Translations under genes and position numbers: made by a program
Virus record (IMG/VR): IMGVR_UViG_3300044546_000637
Location: 1-56,576 of that record
DNA length: 56,576 bases
Origin: a virus
Direction: 5' to 3' (one strand)
Shown here: positions 37,371 through 46,719 of the stretch, in pieces
Numbering within the stretch: position 1 is the first letter of the stretch
How the letters are laid out: each line of letters begins with the position of its first letter
The notes under the pieces: model-generated
The model's input: the letters and a program-made list of their open reading frames with translations, nothing else
Told to the model about the DNA's origin: nothing
Database searches by the model: none

Positions 37371-38510
37371 TTAGACGATCTTGCCAACAAGCGCACGATT
37401 GTCGAGAATCATGCGGCCTTCTTCCATCGAGCCGAAATAACCGATCTTATTTTGGCGGATGCTGAATTGGTCGTCGGCAACGAGCGTGAATTCCGAGTTG
37501 GAATCTGGATCGGTAGCGACAACACGAAGGAGTGACTCGCGGCTGCGGTCAATACCAACGATGATTTCTTGTGTGGAACCAGTGAAGTCACCAGAGCTTG
37601 TACCATCAGCCTTTGTGAAGGTGGTGGCGTCAGCAGCGGTGTCGAAAATGGTGTTGAACTTTTGGCCTTTGCCCATTTCAACGAATTCCAAGATCGAAAC
37701 GCCGTAGAAGCTTGGAATGCCAGCTGCACCGTAGATAGCGGAGCGCATTTCGTCAGTGGCAGGAATGCCAACTGAAGAAGCTGTGCCGCCAGCAGCGGTG
37801 ATACCAGAAACGGTGTTGATTGGGTTATAAGCCATTGCACGAATTTGCTCAACGATTTCTGGGGAAACCAGAATGTCGGTCAAACCAGCGCGAGCGCCAC
37901 CAGCAGGAGTACCGTTAGCCCACGATGTGGAGATACGCTTTGCGAGGGTGAGCAGTTCGTTCAAGTCAGCCAAGAGGAAACGACCAGCTTGGTTAGCTTT
38001 TTGAACGTGCTGCTTGCTGTTTGTGGTGGCGGCTGCGAGAGCGGCCATTACCAGCGAGGCGGAAGTGCGTTCTTGTTTCAAGAGAACTTCTTGGGCCATG
38101 CGGGTGAAGGTTTTCGCTACAACGTCCATACGATGTTTGGCAGCGTACTTACGATCAAACGACAGAGCGCTGTCGAGGCTGTAAGTAGCGACTTTCAATT
38201 CGGATGTGGTTGGGAGAACTTGATTGGTTGGAAGACCACCAGCGACTGACTGAGAATATACTGTGATATAGTCTTCGTCATTGATGTCGAAGTAGAGGTC
38301 GAGCGGAATGCTGGGATTGTCGTCGGCATTGAATGGCAGAGTTGTGAACAAGTTGCTCAGTGTAGGAGCGTTGTTGATAACTTCTGCAAGTACAGGTCCG
38401 ATGAAAGAGGCGAGAGCAACTTGCGCATCGTAAGCGATGGTGCGGTTGCGGCTAGCCATAGCTTTGATAAGCTCAATCTGTTCTGGTGTGCGCTTTAATG
38501 TGATTTTCAT
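37371..38510 (-). CDS. Major capsid protein (HK97-type fold)
   Basis: The 379-residue protein is identified by position after the scaffold-protease and decoration candidate, by size, and by sequence style: an N-terminal helix, 'ASFIGPVLAEVINNAPTLSNLFTTLPF', a 'QEVLLKQERTSASLVMAAL' spine-helix region near residues 140-160, a 'TDILVSPEIVEQIRAM' segment of the type found in HK97 P-domains, and a C-terminal 'EGRMILDNRALVGKIV'. Its codons are strongly biased toward C- and G-ending choices, as in highly expressed genes. A ribosome site AAGGA lies upstream, and it ends at a strong terminator. The N-terminus shows no long prodomain, so scaffold is supplied by the gene at 39201. Confidence 0.85.
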   Translation of the reverse strand: MKITLKRTPEQIELIKAMASRNRTIAYDAQVALASFIGPVLAEVINNAPTLSNLFTTLPFNADDNPSIPLDLYFDINDEDYITVYSQSVAGGLPTNQVLPTTSELKVATYSLDSALSFDRKYAAKHRMDVVAKTFTRMAQEVLLKQERTSASLVMAALAAATTNSKQHVQKANQAGRFLLADLNELLTLAKRISTSWANGTPAGGARAGLTDILVSPEIVEQIRAMAYNPINTVSGITAAGGTASSVGIPATDEMRSAIYGAAGIPSFYGVSILEFVEMGKGQKFNTIFDTAADATTFTKADGTSSGDFTGSTQEIIVGIDRSRESLLRVVATDPDSNSEFTLVADDQFSIRQNKIGYFGSMEEGRMILDNRALVGKIV

Positions 38511-38544
38511 TATAAATTTTTTCCTTTTATATTTTATTGTTCAA

Positions 38545-39165
38545 TTACATACGCAGACCTACAACAGCGAAACCGCCGTTGAATTGATCAGCAACACCGT
38601 TAAGAGTTGTGCGTGAGCCTGTTCCAAGAACAAGGCCGAGTTTGCCAGCGTCACTGTGAGCGCAGCCTGTAACTTTACCACCATTGGCGGAAAGTTTGAA
38701 GCCAGAGCCAACTGTGAGGGTACCGTCGATAGCGCCAGCGCCAAGCGAGAAGATACCACGAGTAGCAACTGGAACAGCTTGACCAGGCAGAACACACATC
38801 AGCTCTTCCGCTTTTTGGCGGTAGTAGAGAAGTTTTTCGCCGTTTTCATCTGTTTTAGCAGTTTGACGGAGAGTGATGCCGAGGCAGTTTGTGAGGTCGC
38901 CAGAGGCGGCAGGTGTAACCTTGAGGTTAACCTTTGGATATTGGGCAGCACCGATATGCGGATAATCGGTTTTGCCGAGGTATGAGTCGGAAGCGTATGA
39001 AACAGGATCTAAGTCAAAGTTACCTGCGGAAACTTTAACGAAAACACCTGCGTCACCGCTGCCAACGCCTGTTGTGCTCTCGTTAACGGCAGCGTCAACA
39101 AGGGCGTACATATTGACCACGTCAAACTCATTGAGTTGACGGAATGGTAAGAGACGAATAGCCAT
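38545..39165 (-). CDS. Putative capsid decoration / head stabilisation protein
   Basis: The 206-residue protein is beta-rich and glycine-rich ('GVFVKVSAGNFDLDPVSYASDSYLG', 'RGIFSLGAGAIDGTLTVGSGFKLSANGGKVTG', ending 'NGGFAVVGLRM'). The 'PG.AVPVATRGIF' element and the 'G.KL.......G......G..LG' end are typical of phage head decoration proteins of the lambda gpD-like class and of proteins located between scaffold and capsid genes. Its start has AAGGA upstream and codon bias like the capsid gene. Decoration is inferred from order and composition. Confidence 0.55.
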   Translation of the reverse strand: MAIRLLPFRQLNEFDVVNMYALVDAAVNESTTGVGSGDAGVFVKVSAGNFDLDPVSYASDSYLGKTDYPHIGAAQYPKVNLKVTPAASGDLTNCLGITLRQTAKTDENGEKLLYYRQKAEELMCVLPGQAVPVATRGIFSLGAGAIDGTLTVGSGFKLSANGGKVTGCAHSDAGKLGLVLGTGSRTTLNGVADQFNGGFAVVGLRM

Positions 39166-39200
39166 ATTGTTTTCCTTATTATATATTTACTTGATTGTTA

Positions 39201-40814
39201 TTATTTAGAATAGCTTACGCTAATGTTTTCACGCGAAAAAGCTTGTGCAAACTTATCGCGGAAGTTGATTTCGACAGATGTTTGACTATCTGGCGCGGTG
39301 TTTGTAGCAACAGCGCTTTCGAGAGCAGCTGTAATGTCAGGTTTCTTGTCTTCTACCTTTGTTTCAACAACGGTAGCAACAGAAGCTTTGCTAACTTCTT
39401 TGAGGCGAGCTTCAACTTGTTCTGAAATCTTCTTTTCGATTTCAGCGGCTTGCGCCTTGATGAAGTCCTTGCTCTTGTGTTTCCATACAACACCAAATTT
39501 TTCTTTGTAAGAAGCGAAAGCTTCTTCAACAGAATCAAGAGTTTGAACTTCGCCAATGATAACCTTGCGGTCTTCGTCAGAGAGTTCGTAAGCAGCATCA
39601 AGTTCGCTAACGCGAGCATTGAGGCGAGCAACGGCTTCTTCTTGAGTTTTCTGTTCTTTAATTTTATTCAACTCTTCTTGAGTTGCGGCCAAAGAAGCTT
39701 TCATTTGTTCAACAGAAGCAACAGTTTCGTTGTAAAGCTTCTGAGCTTGTTCTTTAGCATTTTTTTCGGCAGCGATTGAATCGCGGTATTCTGTGTCTTT
39801 TTGTTTGATAGCTTCTGTGAATTGGCTGGTCATTGAAGCAACAGCTTCTTCACCGAACTTTTTCTCAAGAAGAGCACCCTTGAGTTCTGCGATAAGTTTT
39901 TCTAAGTCCATATGGTTTATATTTTTTACATTTTTTATCTCTAAAATGGAATTTGATTTTTTATTCATTAAAAACGCCATCACCTCGTGACGGTAATCTT
40001 TTGATGAATCTTGCATCTCTAAATCTTGCGGCTCCTCCTCTGAAGCTTCATCTTCGGAGTCTCGGAGAGAAACTGAAACCTTAGAATCAAATGCCACTAC
40101 GCCATTAACTTGCGCAGCTGGATTTGTAGTGAATCCTCCTCCTAGCGGATAGATTTCTCCAACGATAACTCTGTTAATCGCTGTGCCATCTTGCATTCTT
40201 CCGTTGCCGCCTCTACTTTTTAAAAATTTTGAGTATTCTGCAACAGTTTCTGGATCAGTAATGATGTCCGCTTCTTTTAAATTGTCGCTTCCAACAGCTA
40301 AATAATAACTGCTAAAACCAATTTCCCAACTTGCCGAAATTGAGTTTCTGAACGAATCAGCAGGATCAGAATTGCGAATCATCAAAGAAGTAAAAGACGA
40401 ATCTACTGTTTTATAAACAACTCCTGCAACTGATAAATAAAATGGATCTAATGTTTTGCTCGCTTCTTCTTCTGTCATGGAGACATTGTCGCTTAATCTA
40501 TTAAATCCGTAGTTAGTGATATGACCGATAACACGTTTCTTGTTATGCTCGATATTTAGATACTTGTTAACAAATCTTTTAGCGATTTTAGCAGCAGTAG
40601 CTCCTGAAATACCGTCGCCATTATGGTTTACCATATTTGGCACAGCTAAGTTAAAAGACACTCCTAATAAATCAGGATTATCTTCAAAGTTAATATTTGG
40701 AGAGAGCTTTTTCAGCTCATCAAGAGAAGCTTTGGAAATTTGAAAATCTTTGCTGCCCACTTTGTGACAAGCGACAGAAATGTTATCTAATTTCGTCTTA
40801 TACTTAAACGCCAT
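39201..40814 (-). CDS. Prohead protease fused to scaffold protein
   Basis: The 537-residue protein has two parts. Residues 1-about 250 look like a capsid maturation serine protease: 'FVNKYLNIEHNKKRVIGHI' with a candidate catalytic His, and 'SFRNSISASWEIGFSSYYL' with a candidate catalytic Ser in the usual 'vS..we.g' setting. An acidic linker follows ('SEDEASEEEPQDLEM'). Residues about 300-500 are a long coiled coil rich in Lys, Glu and Ala, as in scaffold proteins, and the end 'FRDKFAQAFSRE' is a conserved-looking capsid-contact helix. An internal ATG at 39911 (MDLEKLIAEL) marks the start of the coiled coil and could give a separate scaffold product, as in lambda C/Nu3. Confidence 0.75.
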   Translation of the reverse strand: MAFKYKTKLDNISVACHKVGSKDFQISKASLDELKKLSPNINFEDNPDLLGVSFNLAVPNMVNHNGDGISGATAAKIAKRFVNKYLNIEHNKKRVIGHITNYGFNRLSDNVSMTEEEASKTLDPFYLSVAGVVYKTVDSSFTSLMIRNSDPADSFRNSISASWEIGFSSYYLAVGSDNLKEADIITDPETVAEYSKFLKSRGGNGRMQDGTAINRVIVGEIYPLGGGFTTNPAAQVNGVVAFDSKVSVSLRDSEDEASEEEPQDLEMQDSSKDYRHEVMAFLMNKKSNSILEIKNVKNINHMDLEKLIAELKGALLEKKFGEEAVASMTSQFTEAIKQKDTEYRDSIAAEKNAKEQAQKLYNETVASVEQMKASLAATQEELNKIKEQKTQEEAVARLNARVSELDAAYELSDEDRKVIIGEVQTLDSVEEAFASYKEKFGVVWKHKSKDFIKAQAAEIEKKISEQVEARLKEVSKASVATVVETKVEDKKPDITAALESAVATNTAPDSQTSVEINFRDKFAQAFSRENISVSYSK

Positions 40815-40817
40815 GAA

Positions 40818-42809
40818 TTACTTTACAGCAGAATGATACAAAATAGCCGCAGAATATTCGTCCAATAGAAATTCATCAGCAGTATCAGTGATTTCTTTCA
40901 TTGGTTGAAGCTTTTCGATATTGCCTAAATCTTGTACACAAGCTTGTAGTCTAGTTGTCCATTCTTCTTTGCTAGAAGCAGCAACAACTTTCTTACATAG
41001 CTCGATTACGCTCGATTTTTGCTGATCGTTAAGCTTAGATACGCCAAACTTTTCAGCAGTGAACGTCTCAGAAGCTTTCATGAAAGCGTCAACTGCATAA
41101 ACAGTAGATTGAATATCAGAAGTAGAAGCTTTTGACTTTGTTCCTAGCGGTCTGCCAGGTATAGAGTTCTTTGGTTTCGCCGTTGGAGTTCTAGAAAGTT
41201 TATTAACTGGCTTTCCAGCGGCAACAGGAGCAGCTGGCTCTGGTGCGTTTGGATCTTCAGTCATTGGAACGCCGCCAACAAGAGGATTGTAGTATCCTTT
41301 CTTTCTTTCTTCTACGAGTTTGTCTTGAGCTGGACTTAATTCTTCCGAAGAAGGCAATTTGCCGTTAGCCATAGCTTCAATACCTTGTTCTGGAGTGATA
41401 ATCGACAGCTCCATCAAACGGCTAACTGTGCGCATATATTGAATCTCGTCTTTAAGATCAATTTGTTTAAATTTAGCAGTAGGATAAGCTTTAAATCCTA
41501 AATCTTTTGAGATGCGAATGATTTCTGGTTGAAGAATGTCGTTCAAGAAACAGTTGCGCGATTCTTTAAGGCGCTCCATGAAGAAGCCAATCTTCGCGGT
41601 CTGACCGTTGTACTTGTCGTCGCCAACAAGAACGTTCATTAAGCCTTCTTTAATATCTTGATTAAGAATCTTGTATTTTTCTTCGCCAACAACCTTCTTT
41701 AAGTCAGGAATAATGAATTCAGCTTTTGTTGTATGGTCAGAAACGAGAACTCTGCCAACGCTTTCGTTCATAAACAACGATTGCATTGCCGCCATATTTG
41801 CTGGATTGATGCCGCCCTCGTCAGGAGGCGCGCCCATAGTGATAAGCAACAATACATTCTCTACTGTGCGAGAAATAGCTTGGTCAATATGCTTTAATTC
41901 CAGTTTCGCATTAACATCTTCCATGATCGGAAAGGTAAACGGAATTGCAAATGGCTCGTAGTCTTGTTTCTTATAGAAAGAGTATAGCAAAAATGATGGA
42001 TCAAGTTTAATCTTTAATCCATCTCTAAAATAAGCCTTATCTTTAACCTTCTTCTGCATATCAGCAGGAAGAGCTTTAAACAATTCTCTATCTGCGTCGT
42101 CTTTTGGATTTCTGAGTCTTTCTAACTCGTATTCAGAAAGAAGTTTTTCGTAAATCGCTTCTGAAAATGAAGCGGAAACTTTAGCAACGATTTCGTAAGG
42201 ATTAATTAAGATGTAGCGAAGAGGAATCTTGTTATTGACGACTCCGTTTTCGCTTAAACCAGACAAAAGTTTAAAATCTTCTGCTTTAAATTTTCCGTCG
42301 ATACGGTAATAGAAGATGTTTCCGCTGCGATAGTATTCGCGGAAGTATTGGTCTTTCAATTTCCATAGTTTGATCTTCTCAAACCACTTAGTAAAGAATT
42401 CTCTACTACGCGCAGTGCCGCCTTCAAGATAAATCTCTGTATTAGCGAACTCTGTGGCAATGTCGATTGTGTTTCTAACTAAAGCGACGTTTGCGTAAGC
42501 CTTTTGGCAAAGCAAAATAGCATCACGAATGTCAACACCGTCTTTAGAGAACTGATAAGGAAGCATTCCTTGACTCAAAAGAGCATAGCGGCGAATGTTG
42601 TGGTCAGTTCCGTTTCTTGGAATCTTTGTGCTCTGTGCTGTGTCTGTAGCTCCTTGAACTGGACGGCTATAAGAAGCTTTGGCAACTTCTGTGAAGTAAG
42701 ATTCTCCTAAAAGCTTTGGTTCGTAGTTGTTATGAACAGGAAGCGAGCTGCTTTCTGGCTTGTTGAACTTGCTCCAATAGTCCGACTTCTTGTTATATGA
42801 ACGCGACAT
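40818..42809 (-). CDS. Portal protein
   Basis: The 663-residue protein lies between terminase and prohead protease and has the portal pattern: an N-terminal helical region 'QKAYANVALVRNTIDIATEFANTEIYLE', a wing with 'FREYYRSGNIFYYRIDGKFK', 'LRYILINPYEI', a clip/stem region 'KLELKHIDQAISRTVENVLLLITMG', and a crown-type helix with 'LNDEIQYMRTVSRLMELSIITPEQGIE'. A proline/alanine linker (residues about 515-560) precedes a C-terminal helical domain. It forms the dodecameric ring through which DNA is packaged. A GTGTAAC-type motif stands upstream of its start. Confidence 0.88.
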   Translation of the reverse strand: MSRSYNKKSDYWSKFNKPESSSLPVHNNYEPKLLGESYFTEVAKASYSRPVQGATDTAQSTKIPRNGTDHNIRRYALLSQGMLPYQFSKDGVDIRDAILLCQKAYANVALVRNTIDIATEFANTEIYLEGGTARSREFFTKWFEKIKLWKLKDQYFREYYRSGNIFYYRIDGKFKAEDFKLLSGLSENGVVNNKIPLRYILINPYEIVAKVSASFSEAIYEKLLSEYELERLRNPKDDADRELFKALPADMQKKVKDKAYFRDGLKIKLDPSFLLYSFYKKQDYEPFAIPFTFPIMEDVNAKLELKHIDQAISRTVENVLLLITMGAPPDEGGINPANMAAMQSLFMNESVGRVLVSDHTTKAEFIIPDLKKVVGEEKYKILNQDIKEGLMNVLVGDDKYNGQTAKIGFFMERLKESRNCFLNDILQPEIIRISKDLGFKAYPTAKFKQIDLKDEIQYMRTVSRLMELSIITPEQGIEAMANGKLPSSEELSPAQDKLVEERKKGYYNPLVGGVPMTEDPNAPEPAAPVAAGKPVNKLSRTPTAKPKNSIPGRPLGTKSKASTSDIQSTVYAVDAFMKASETFTAEKFGVSKLNDQQKSSVIELCKKVVAASSKEEWTTRLQACVQDLGNIEKLQPMKEITDTADEFLLDEYSAAILYHSAVK

Positions 42810-42826
42810 ATGATTATATATTAAAA

Positions 42827-42834
42827 GTTACACT
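42827..42834 (-). promoter_or_regulatory. AGTGTAAC motif upstream of the portal gene
   Basis: On the minus strand AGTGTAACTTTTAATATATAATC lies between the terminase stop and the portal start, about 17-25 bases before the ATG. It is a one-base variant of the shared motif followed by a TATATAAT-like stretch. Confidence 0.3.
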
Positions 42835-42867
42835 AAAAGTATCAAAAGTACTTTTATGACTTTCGTT

Positions 42868-44739
42868 TTACCTCACGAAGAACGGAGTAAAAGTTTGCGG
42901 CTGTTGTTCTGGACAATCCATCATATCAAAATAGATTTTCATCATCCAGTTGCCTAATACTAAGCAAGAGTATGAGTCTTTACGGGTTTTTTCTGCTCCA
43001 CTTTGTCTTTTTAGTTCTGGCGGCAAGTCAAAACTCTGATGTCCATTAGCTGTTGTTGTTGGAATGATTAAGGAACATTGCGCTTTAACCAATTCGATCA
43101 AATCAGATTGATGATCAACGAAATCGACCATCTTTGCATCGTTCGTTTGATTATCTTCTTGATCACGGAAGAATTTAATCGTTTTAATTGGAATGGTCTT
43201 GTTCTTTTGAGCTGTGAAATCGTTATCAACAGCTTCTGCGGCGAACAACATCTTTCTATGATCGAAGTTAGATTGCAATAACTCGTTAGCGTAGCGAATC
43301 CAAGAGCTTGTTGGAACTCTAAGGTAACAAATGCGAGTGTCTTTTAAATTATACGCTCTTCTTGCTCTACGAATTTCGTCTTGATACTTTTCAGGCGAAT
43401 CAAAATCAGCTTCAAACATTTTAATTTCGATTTTAGCGTTTTTAAATACTTCGCTTTCGTTTGCGGCATTAATAAACTGCACGCCGCCGTTATAGTCTCC
43501 GCACATTCCAACGATGTTGAAGTTATTCATCAAGTAAGCTAAATAGTCGATGTGCTTTTTAAGATTAGTTCCTGATACAGCGTAATTATGAACGAGAATT
43601 CCTTTGCGATTAGGAACATCGAGCTTAATAAGGTTCATGGCAAAGTCGTCAGACGATTCATTCTCTGCCCACGAAGGATCGAAGCTTAAAATATAATCAG
43701 AACCTTTCTGACCAGCCACTTCAATAGCCTGTCCTTCAAGCGGCTTGATTGTGCATTCGTGCATCTTGCTTAGTTTAAAGTAACCAGAAGAATCGTCCAT
43801 GAATCTAGAACCGAATTCTCTTTGGAACTGTGATTCAGACATAGTTGACTTGGCTTGAGTCAGCAAACTTTCATCGTAAAGACCATGAGGAGCTACATCA
43901 TAAGCGAAATGCAAGATAGCTCTAGTCGAATTACCTTTTCCATCCTTTTCCGGAAACTTGATAAGCGATTCATATTGCTTATACAACTTATACATATACT
44001 CAAACTGATAAGACGCAGAAGACAGTACAATAATTTTATTATTCGGCCATCTAAAACGCTCTTCTTCAGTCATATCTCCTCTAGCGATCAACTGAGTCTC
44101 CAAATCATATACTTCTTTTCTCTCTGTTGGATTTTGCACAACAGAAAGGAACGGAATAATAACTTCGTTAAAGATTCTTTCGGGCATCAACAAGAACTCG
44201 TCAATCATCATACGGTGAAAGCGAAAACCACGAAGCTTTTCACCGTCACCAAGTGGTAAGCAGGTAATTTTGCTGCGGCCAAACTCCATTGTCCATTCGT
44301 CCGAACTCTTAGATACCTTTGTGATAGCTTGCTTTAAGAAAATAGCATTTGGCTTGTCCGCGATTTCCTCAATCTTGCGGAAAATCATCTTTGCTTGACG
44401 AAATGTTTTACTTACAATGCCAATGTGAACACCTTGATTCAAAATCGCGTCTAATGCAGCGAAAACAGCACAGGTGAAGCTCTTGGAGAGACCGCGACTC
44501 CATACCATCATGGAGTAATCTGTTTCAAACATCGTTTTAATTGCGAGATGCTGAAACGGAAACGGTTTTACACCACAAATAATCTCAGAAGCGAACGAAA
44601 TGTTGCTGCGCAGAAATTTATATAGAAGAATCTTAGCTTCGCGCTCTTCTAGATAACCTTCTTTCTTTAAAATCTCTTCGTTTACTTTATTGCTATTGTA
44701 AATGCTTTTTCTTTTTTGGTCGCCAACGATCCAAGCCAT
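42868..44739 (-). CDS. Terminase large subunit (ATPase-nuclease)
   Basis: I place the start at the ATG at 44739 (MAWIVGDQKRK), because AAAGGA lies six bases upstream; the frame is open to 44796 but that would overlap the previous gene further. The product is 623 residues. The ATPase half has a Walker A-like 'WSRGLSKS' (80-87) and a Walker B 'MMIDEF' with D180 and E181, and 'VLSSASYQ' as coupling motif (near 240). The nuclease half has 'YILSFDPSWAEN' (D354) and 'MCGDYNGG' (D415). It pumps DNA into the prohead through the portal. Its start lies inside the end of the ERCC4 nuclease gene, indicating coupled translation. Confidence 0.92.
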   Translation of the reverse strand: MAWIVGDQKRKSIYNSNKVNEEILKKEGYLEEREAKILLYKFLRSNISFASEIICGVKPFPFQHLAIKTMFETDYSMMVWSRGLSKSFTCAVFAALDAILNQGVHIGIVSKTFRQAKMIFRKIEEIADKPNAIFLKQAITKVSKSSDEWTMEFGRSKITCLPLGDGEKLRGFRFHRMMIDEFLLMPERIFNEVIIPFLSVVQNPTERKEVYDLETQLIARGDMTEEERFRWPNNKIIVLSSASYQFEYMYKLYKQYESLIKFPEKDGKGNSTRAILHFAYDVAPHGLYDESLLTQAKSTMSESQFQREFGSRFMDDSSGYFKLSKMHECTIKPLEGQAIEVAGQKGSDYILSFDPSWAENESSDDFAMNLIKLDVPNRKGILVHNYAVSGTNLKKHIDYLAYLMNNFNIVGMCGDYNGGVQFINAANESEVFKNAKIEIKMFEADFDSPEKYQDEIRRARRAYNLKDTRICYLRVPTSSWIRYANELLQSNFDHRKMLFAAEAVDNDFTAQKNKTIPIKTIKFFRDQEDNQTNDAKMVDFVDHQSDLIELVKAQCSLIIPTTTANGHQSFDLPPELKRQSGAEKTRKDSYSCLVLGNWMMKIYFDMMDCPEQQPQTFTPFFVR

Positions 44740-45656
44740 GATTGATCCTTTTCTATGAAGTATTGAATGTCTGTTTCCCAAAGTTTTGGGCCGCAAACGA
44801 GAAGTTTAGGTATTAACGCTACGCTATTTTTTCTGCTACCAGAAAAAACGAATTGACAGTTCTTGTGGAACTCTTGTTGCAACAAACGCATATTGTGATA
44901 TACGAATTTTAAGTTGGATTTATGTGAGGTGAAGTCGTTATTGTTCTTGATCTGATCAAAACTAGATTCCACTACAATAAACAAGAAACAATCCATAGAT
45001 TTGCATCTCTCGATCTCTCTTTTAAATCTGTCAAAGTTTTCTCCAACTAAAGTGCTCTTAAAATCACCTTCTGATTTTCTATCAACAAATGTTTTAGAAT
45101 AATTTTGCCCACCAGCAGTATAGTCTCCAAAATCTAGCTTAACTTCTCTCTGATTCTGAAACTGCAATGGCTGCTGCTCTCTTGTATCAATGAATATATT
45201 AACGTTAGAGTAGTCAGAGTAAAAATCTTTGTGGATATTCTTTGTGAACATTGGCTTTATGCCAATCTCAGAACAAGCCGCCGAGTAAGAACCGTAATGC
45301 TTCTTGAAACAGTCGATACTTGGCAGTTCGCTTGTCTCAATTTCGATATGACTAGGCGCAACAACTAATTCTTTGTTAGCTACTCGCCTTTCAAGCAGTT
45401 GTTTGATATACGGTTTAACAACTTCTGCTTTTTCAAAGTTGCACCACTTTAATAACTGCTCTCTGTTCTCGAAATCCTTTTCAAAATAAGACTCTTTATC
45501 CTTGAAGCTTAGCTTTGTACCAGTTAAGAGGTTTTTCTTCGGGTAATGGGCGCAGTAGTAGTCTGCAAGCGACATCTTATGCTTCTTCAAATGAGTATGA
45601 AGACTTCTTTCGCTTGGAAAATCTTGATTACATTCTTTGCACTTAAACGGCATCAT
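44682..45656 (-). CDS. C2H2 zinc finger - ERCC4-type nuclease
   Basis: The 324-residue protein has an N-terminal classical C2H2 finger (C6, C9, H22, H26 in 'CKECNQDFPSERSLHTHLKKH') and, from about residue 150, an XPF/ERCC4-type nuclease domain: 'IFIDTREQQPLQF' (D157), 'LDFGDYTAG' (D178) and 'FVDRKSEGDF' (D192, R193, K194, D198), followed by 'ENFDRFKREIERC'. This is the GD...(E/D)RK...D signature of structure-specific nucleases. There is no visible helix-hairpin-helix domain. It overlaps TerL by 58 bases and the small-terminase candidate by 14, so it belongs to the packaging operon; trimming branched or concatemeric DNA before or during packaging is a reasonable inference. Confidence 0.82.
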   Translation of the reverse strand: MMPFKCKECNQDFPSERSLHTHLKKHKMSLADYYCAHYPKKNLLTGTKLSFKDKESYFEKDFENREQLLKWCNFEKAEVVKPYIKQLLERRVANKELVVAPSHIEIETSELPSIDCFKKHYGSYSAACSEIGIKPMFTKNIHKDFYSDYSNVNIFIDTREQQPLQFQNQREVKLDFGDYTAGGQNYSKTFVDRKSEGDFKSTLVGENFDRFKREIERCKSMDCFLFIVVESSFDQIKNNNDFTSHKSNLKFVYHNMRLLQQEFHKNCQFVFSGSRKNSVALIPKLLVCGPKLWETDIQYFIEKDQSWLGSLATKKEKAFTIAIK

Positions 45657-46719
45657 CTAATGATATGCCCAAGATACGAGCTTTCCACTCAACCATACTT
45701 TCAAGCTTGCCAGCTTCCTCTCTAACAAGAGTCTTTTGCATTTCAGCGATCTTGATCATGTTAGCGCGCTCTTCTTCGTCTTGAAACAGCTGAACAATAG
45801 CTAAGATAGAAGCATTCTCCTTTTGTCTAGCGTTGATGCGCCCTGATCTATCACCTTGAAGCTTTTTAATCAAGCTTTCTACGCGGCCTTCGCATTGATG
45901 ATACTCGCCGCTCTTCGCTTTGATGATTTCGGCAAGACGAATACTCATTTCGTTCTGCTCTTGAGTATCTTCAAACATTTTATTCAGCTTATCCAAGTGT
46001 CTTGAAGTTGTTTCCAAGTTGATAATTTCTTTGCACACGTTCATGTACAAATTAACTTCATCAGCAGTAAGGTCAGGCTTGTCCCAAGTCATTCTAATGA
46101 ACTCTTCCTCGAAAATATTACGATCTTCTTGTGATGTATAGCAGTTAATGATCTTTTGAAACCGCGAGTTGGCTAAATTGATAGTAAGCTTCTCAATACA
46201 GAATTTATGTTGGCGGTTTAATTTTTCTTTATTGATCTTTTCGCCAGTAGCTTGATTGATTTTGTTAACTACGCGCTCAACAGAACGCGGAACTAAATAC
46301 TTTACGCCAATAGCGCTTTCGGATTCAGGTTGACCTTCTGCGTTTACCGTTCTAATGAAGTTTGCCACAGCTCTTTGCTCAACTCCAAGGTTAACAATTC
46401 TGCGATCAGGAAAAATGAGTTCGGCAATTCTTACAGCAGACAATCCAATAGCTGTTTGATCAATAATAAACTCTTTTTGAGACTCTGAGAACTCAATGTC
46501 CGCTGCTCTTTCATACTTAGATGTTTTATAATTGATTTTGTTGCTTGCTAAGAACGATCTAATAGCAATTCCCTGCTTAGACCGCCCATCAAGCTTCTCA
46601 TTAGCAAAGAATTTGCGCGTGATAGTATTTAAATCAGGAAATTGTTTGGCTAAGTCTCTAATTTGTGTTGCCTCTTCGTTTGTGAAAGAGATGTCTGTTG
46701 TTTCTTGTTTAGCTTCCAC
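45643..46719 (-). CDS. Putative terminase small subunit / packaging DNA-binding protein
   Basis: The 358-residue protein starts at a GTG (46719) with a strong GGAGGA site eight bases upstream. The N-terminal half reads like helix-turn-helix modules ('EATQIRDLAKQFPDLNTITRKFF', 'KEFIIDQTAIGLSAVRIAELIFPDRRI'), while the C-terminal half is long and helical with coiled-coil character ('LEESMVEWKARILG' end). Position two genes before TerL, DNA-binding-like modules and an oligomerising helical region fit a small terminase. The family match is not recognised, so the name rests on context. Confidence 0.5.
   Translation of the reverse strand: MEAKQETTDISFTNEEATQIRDLAKQFPDLNTITRKFFANEKLDGRSKQGIAIRSFLASNKINYKTSKYERAADIEFSESQKEFIIDQTAIGLSAVRIAELIFPDRRIVNLGVEQRAVANFIRTVNAEGQPESESAIGVKYLVPRSVERVVNKINQATGEKINKEKLNRQHKFCIEKLTINLANSRFQKIINCYTSQEDRNIFEEEFIRMTWDKPDLTADEVNLYMNVCKEIINLETTSRHLDKLNKMFEDTQEQNEMSIRLAEIIKAKSGEYHQCEGRVESLIKKLQGDRSGRINARQKENASILAIVQLFQDEEERANMIKIAEMQKTLVREEAGKLESMVEWKARILGISLDDAV

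Noticed and set aside
44740-44796. Longer TerL start at 44796
   Set aside because: The ATG at 44739 has an AAAGGA site at good spacing and avoids further overlap with the ERCC4 gene.
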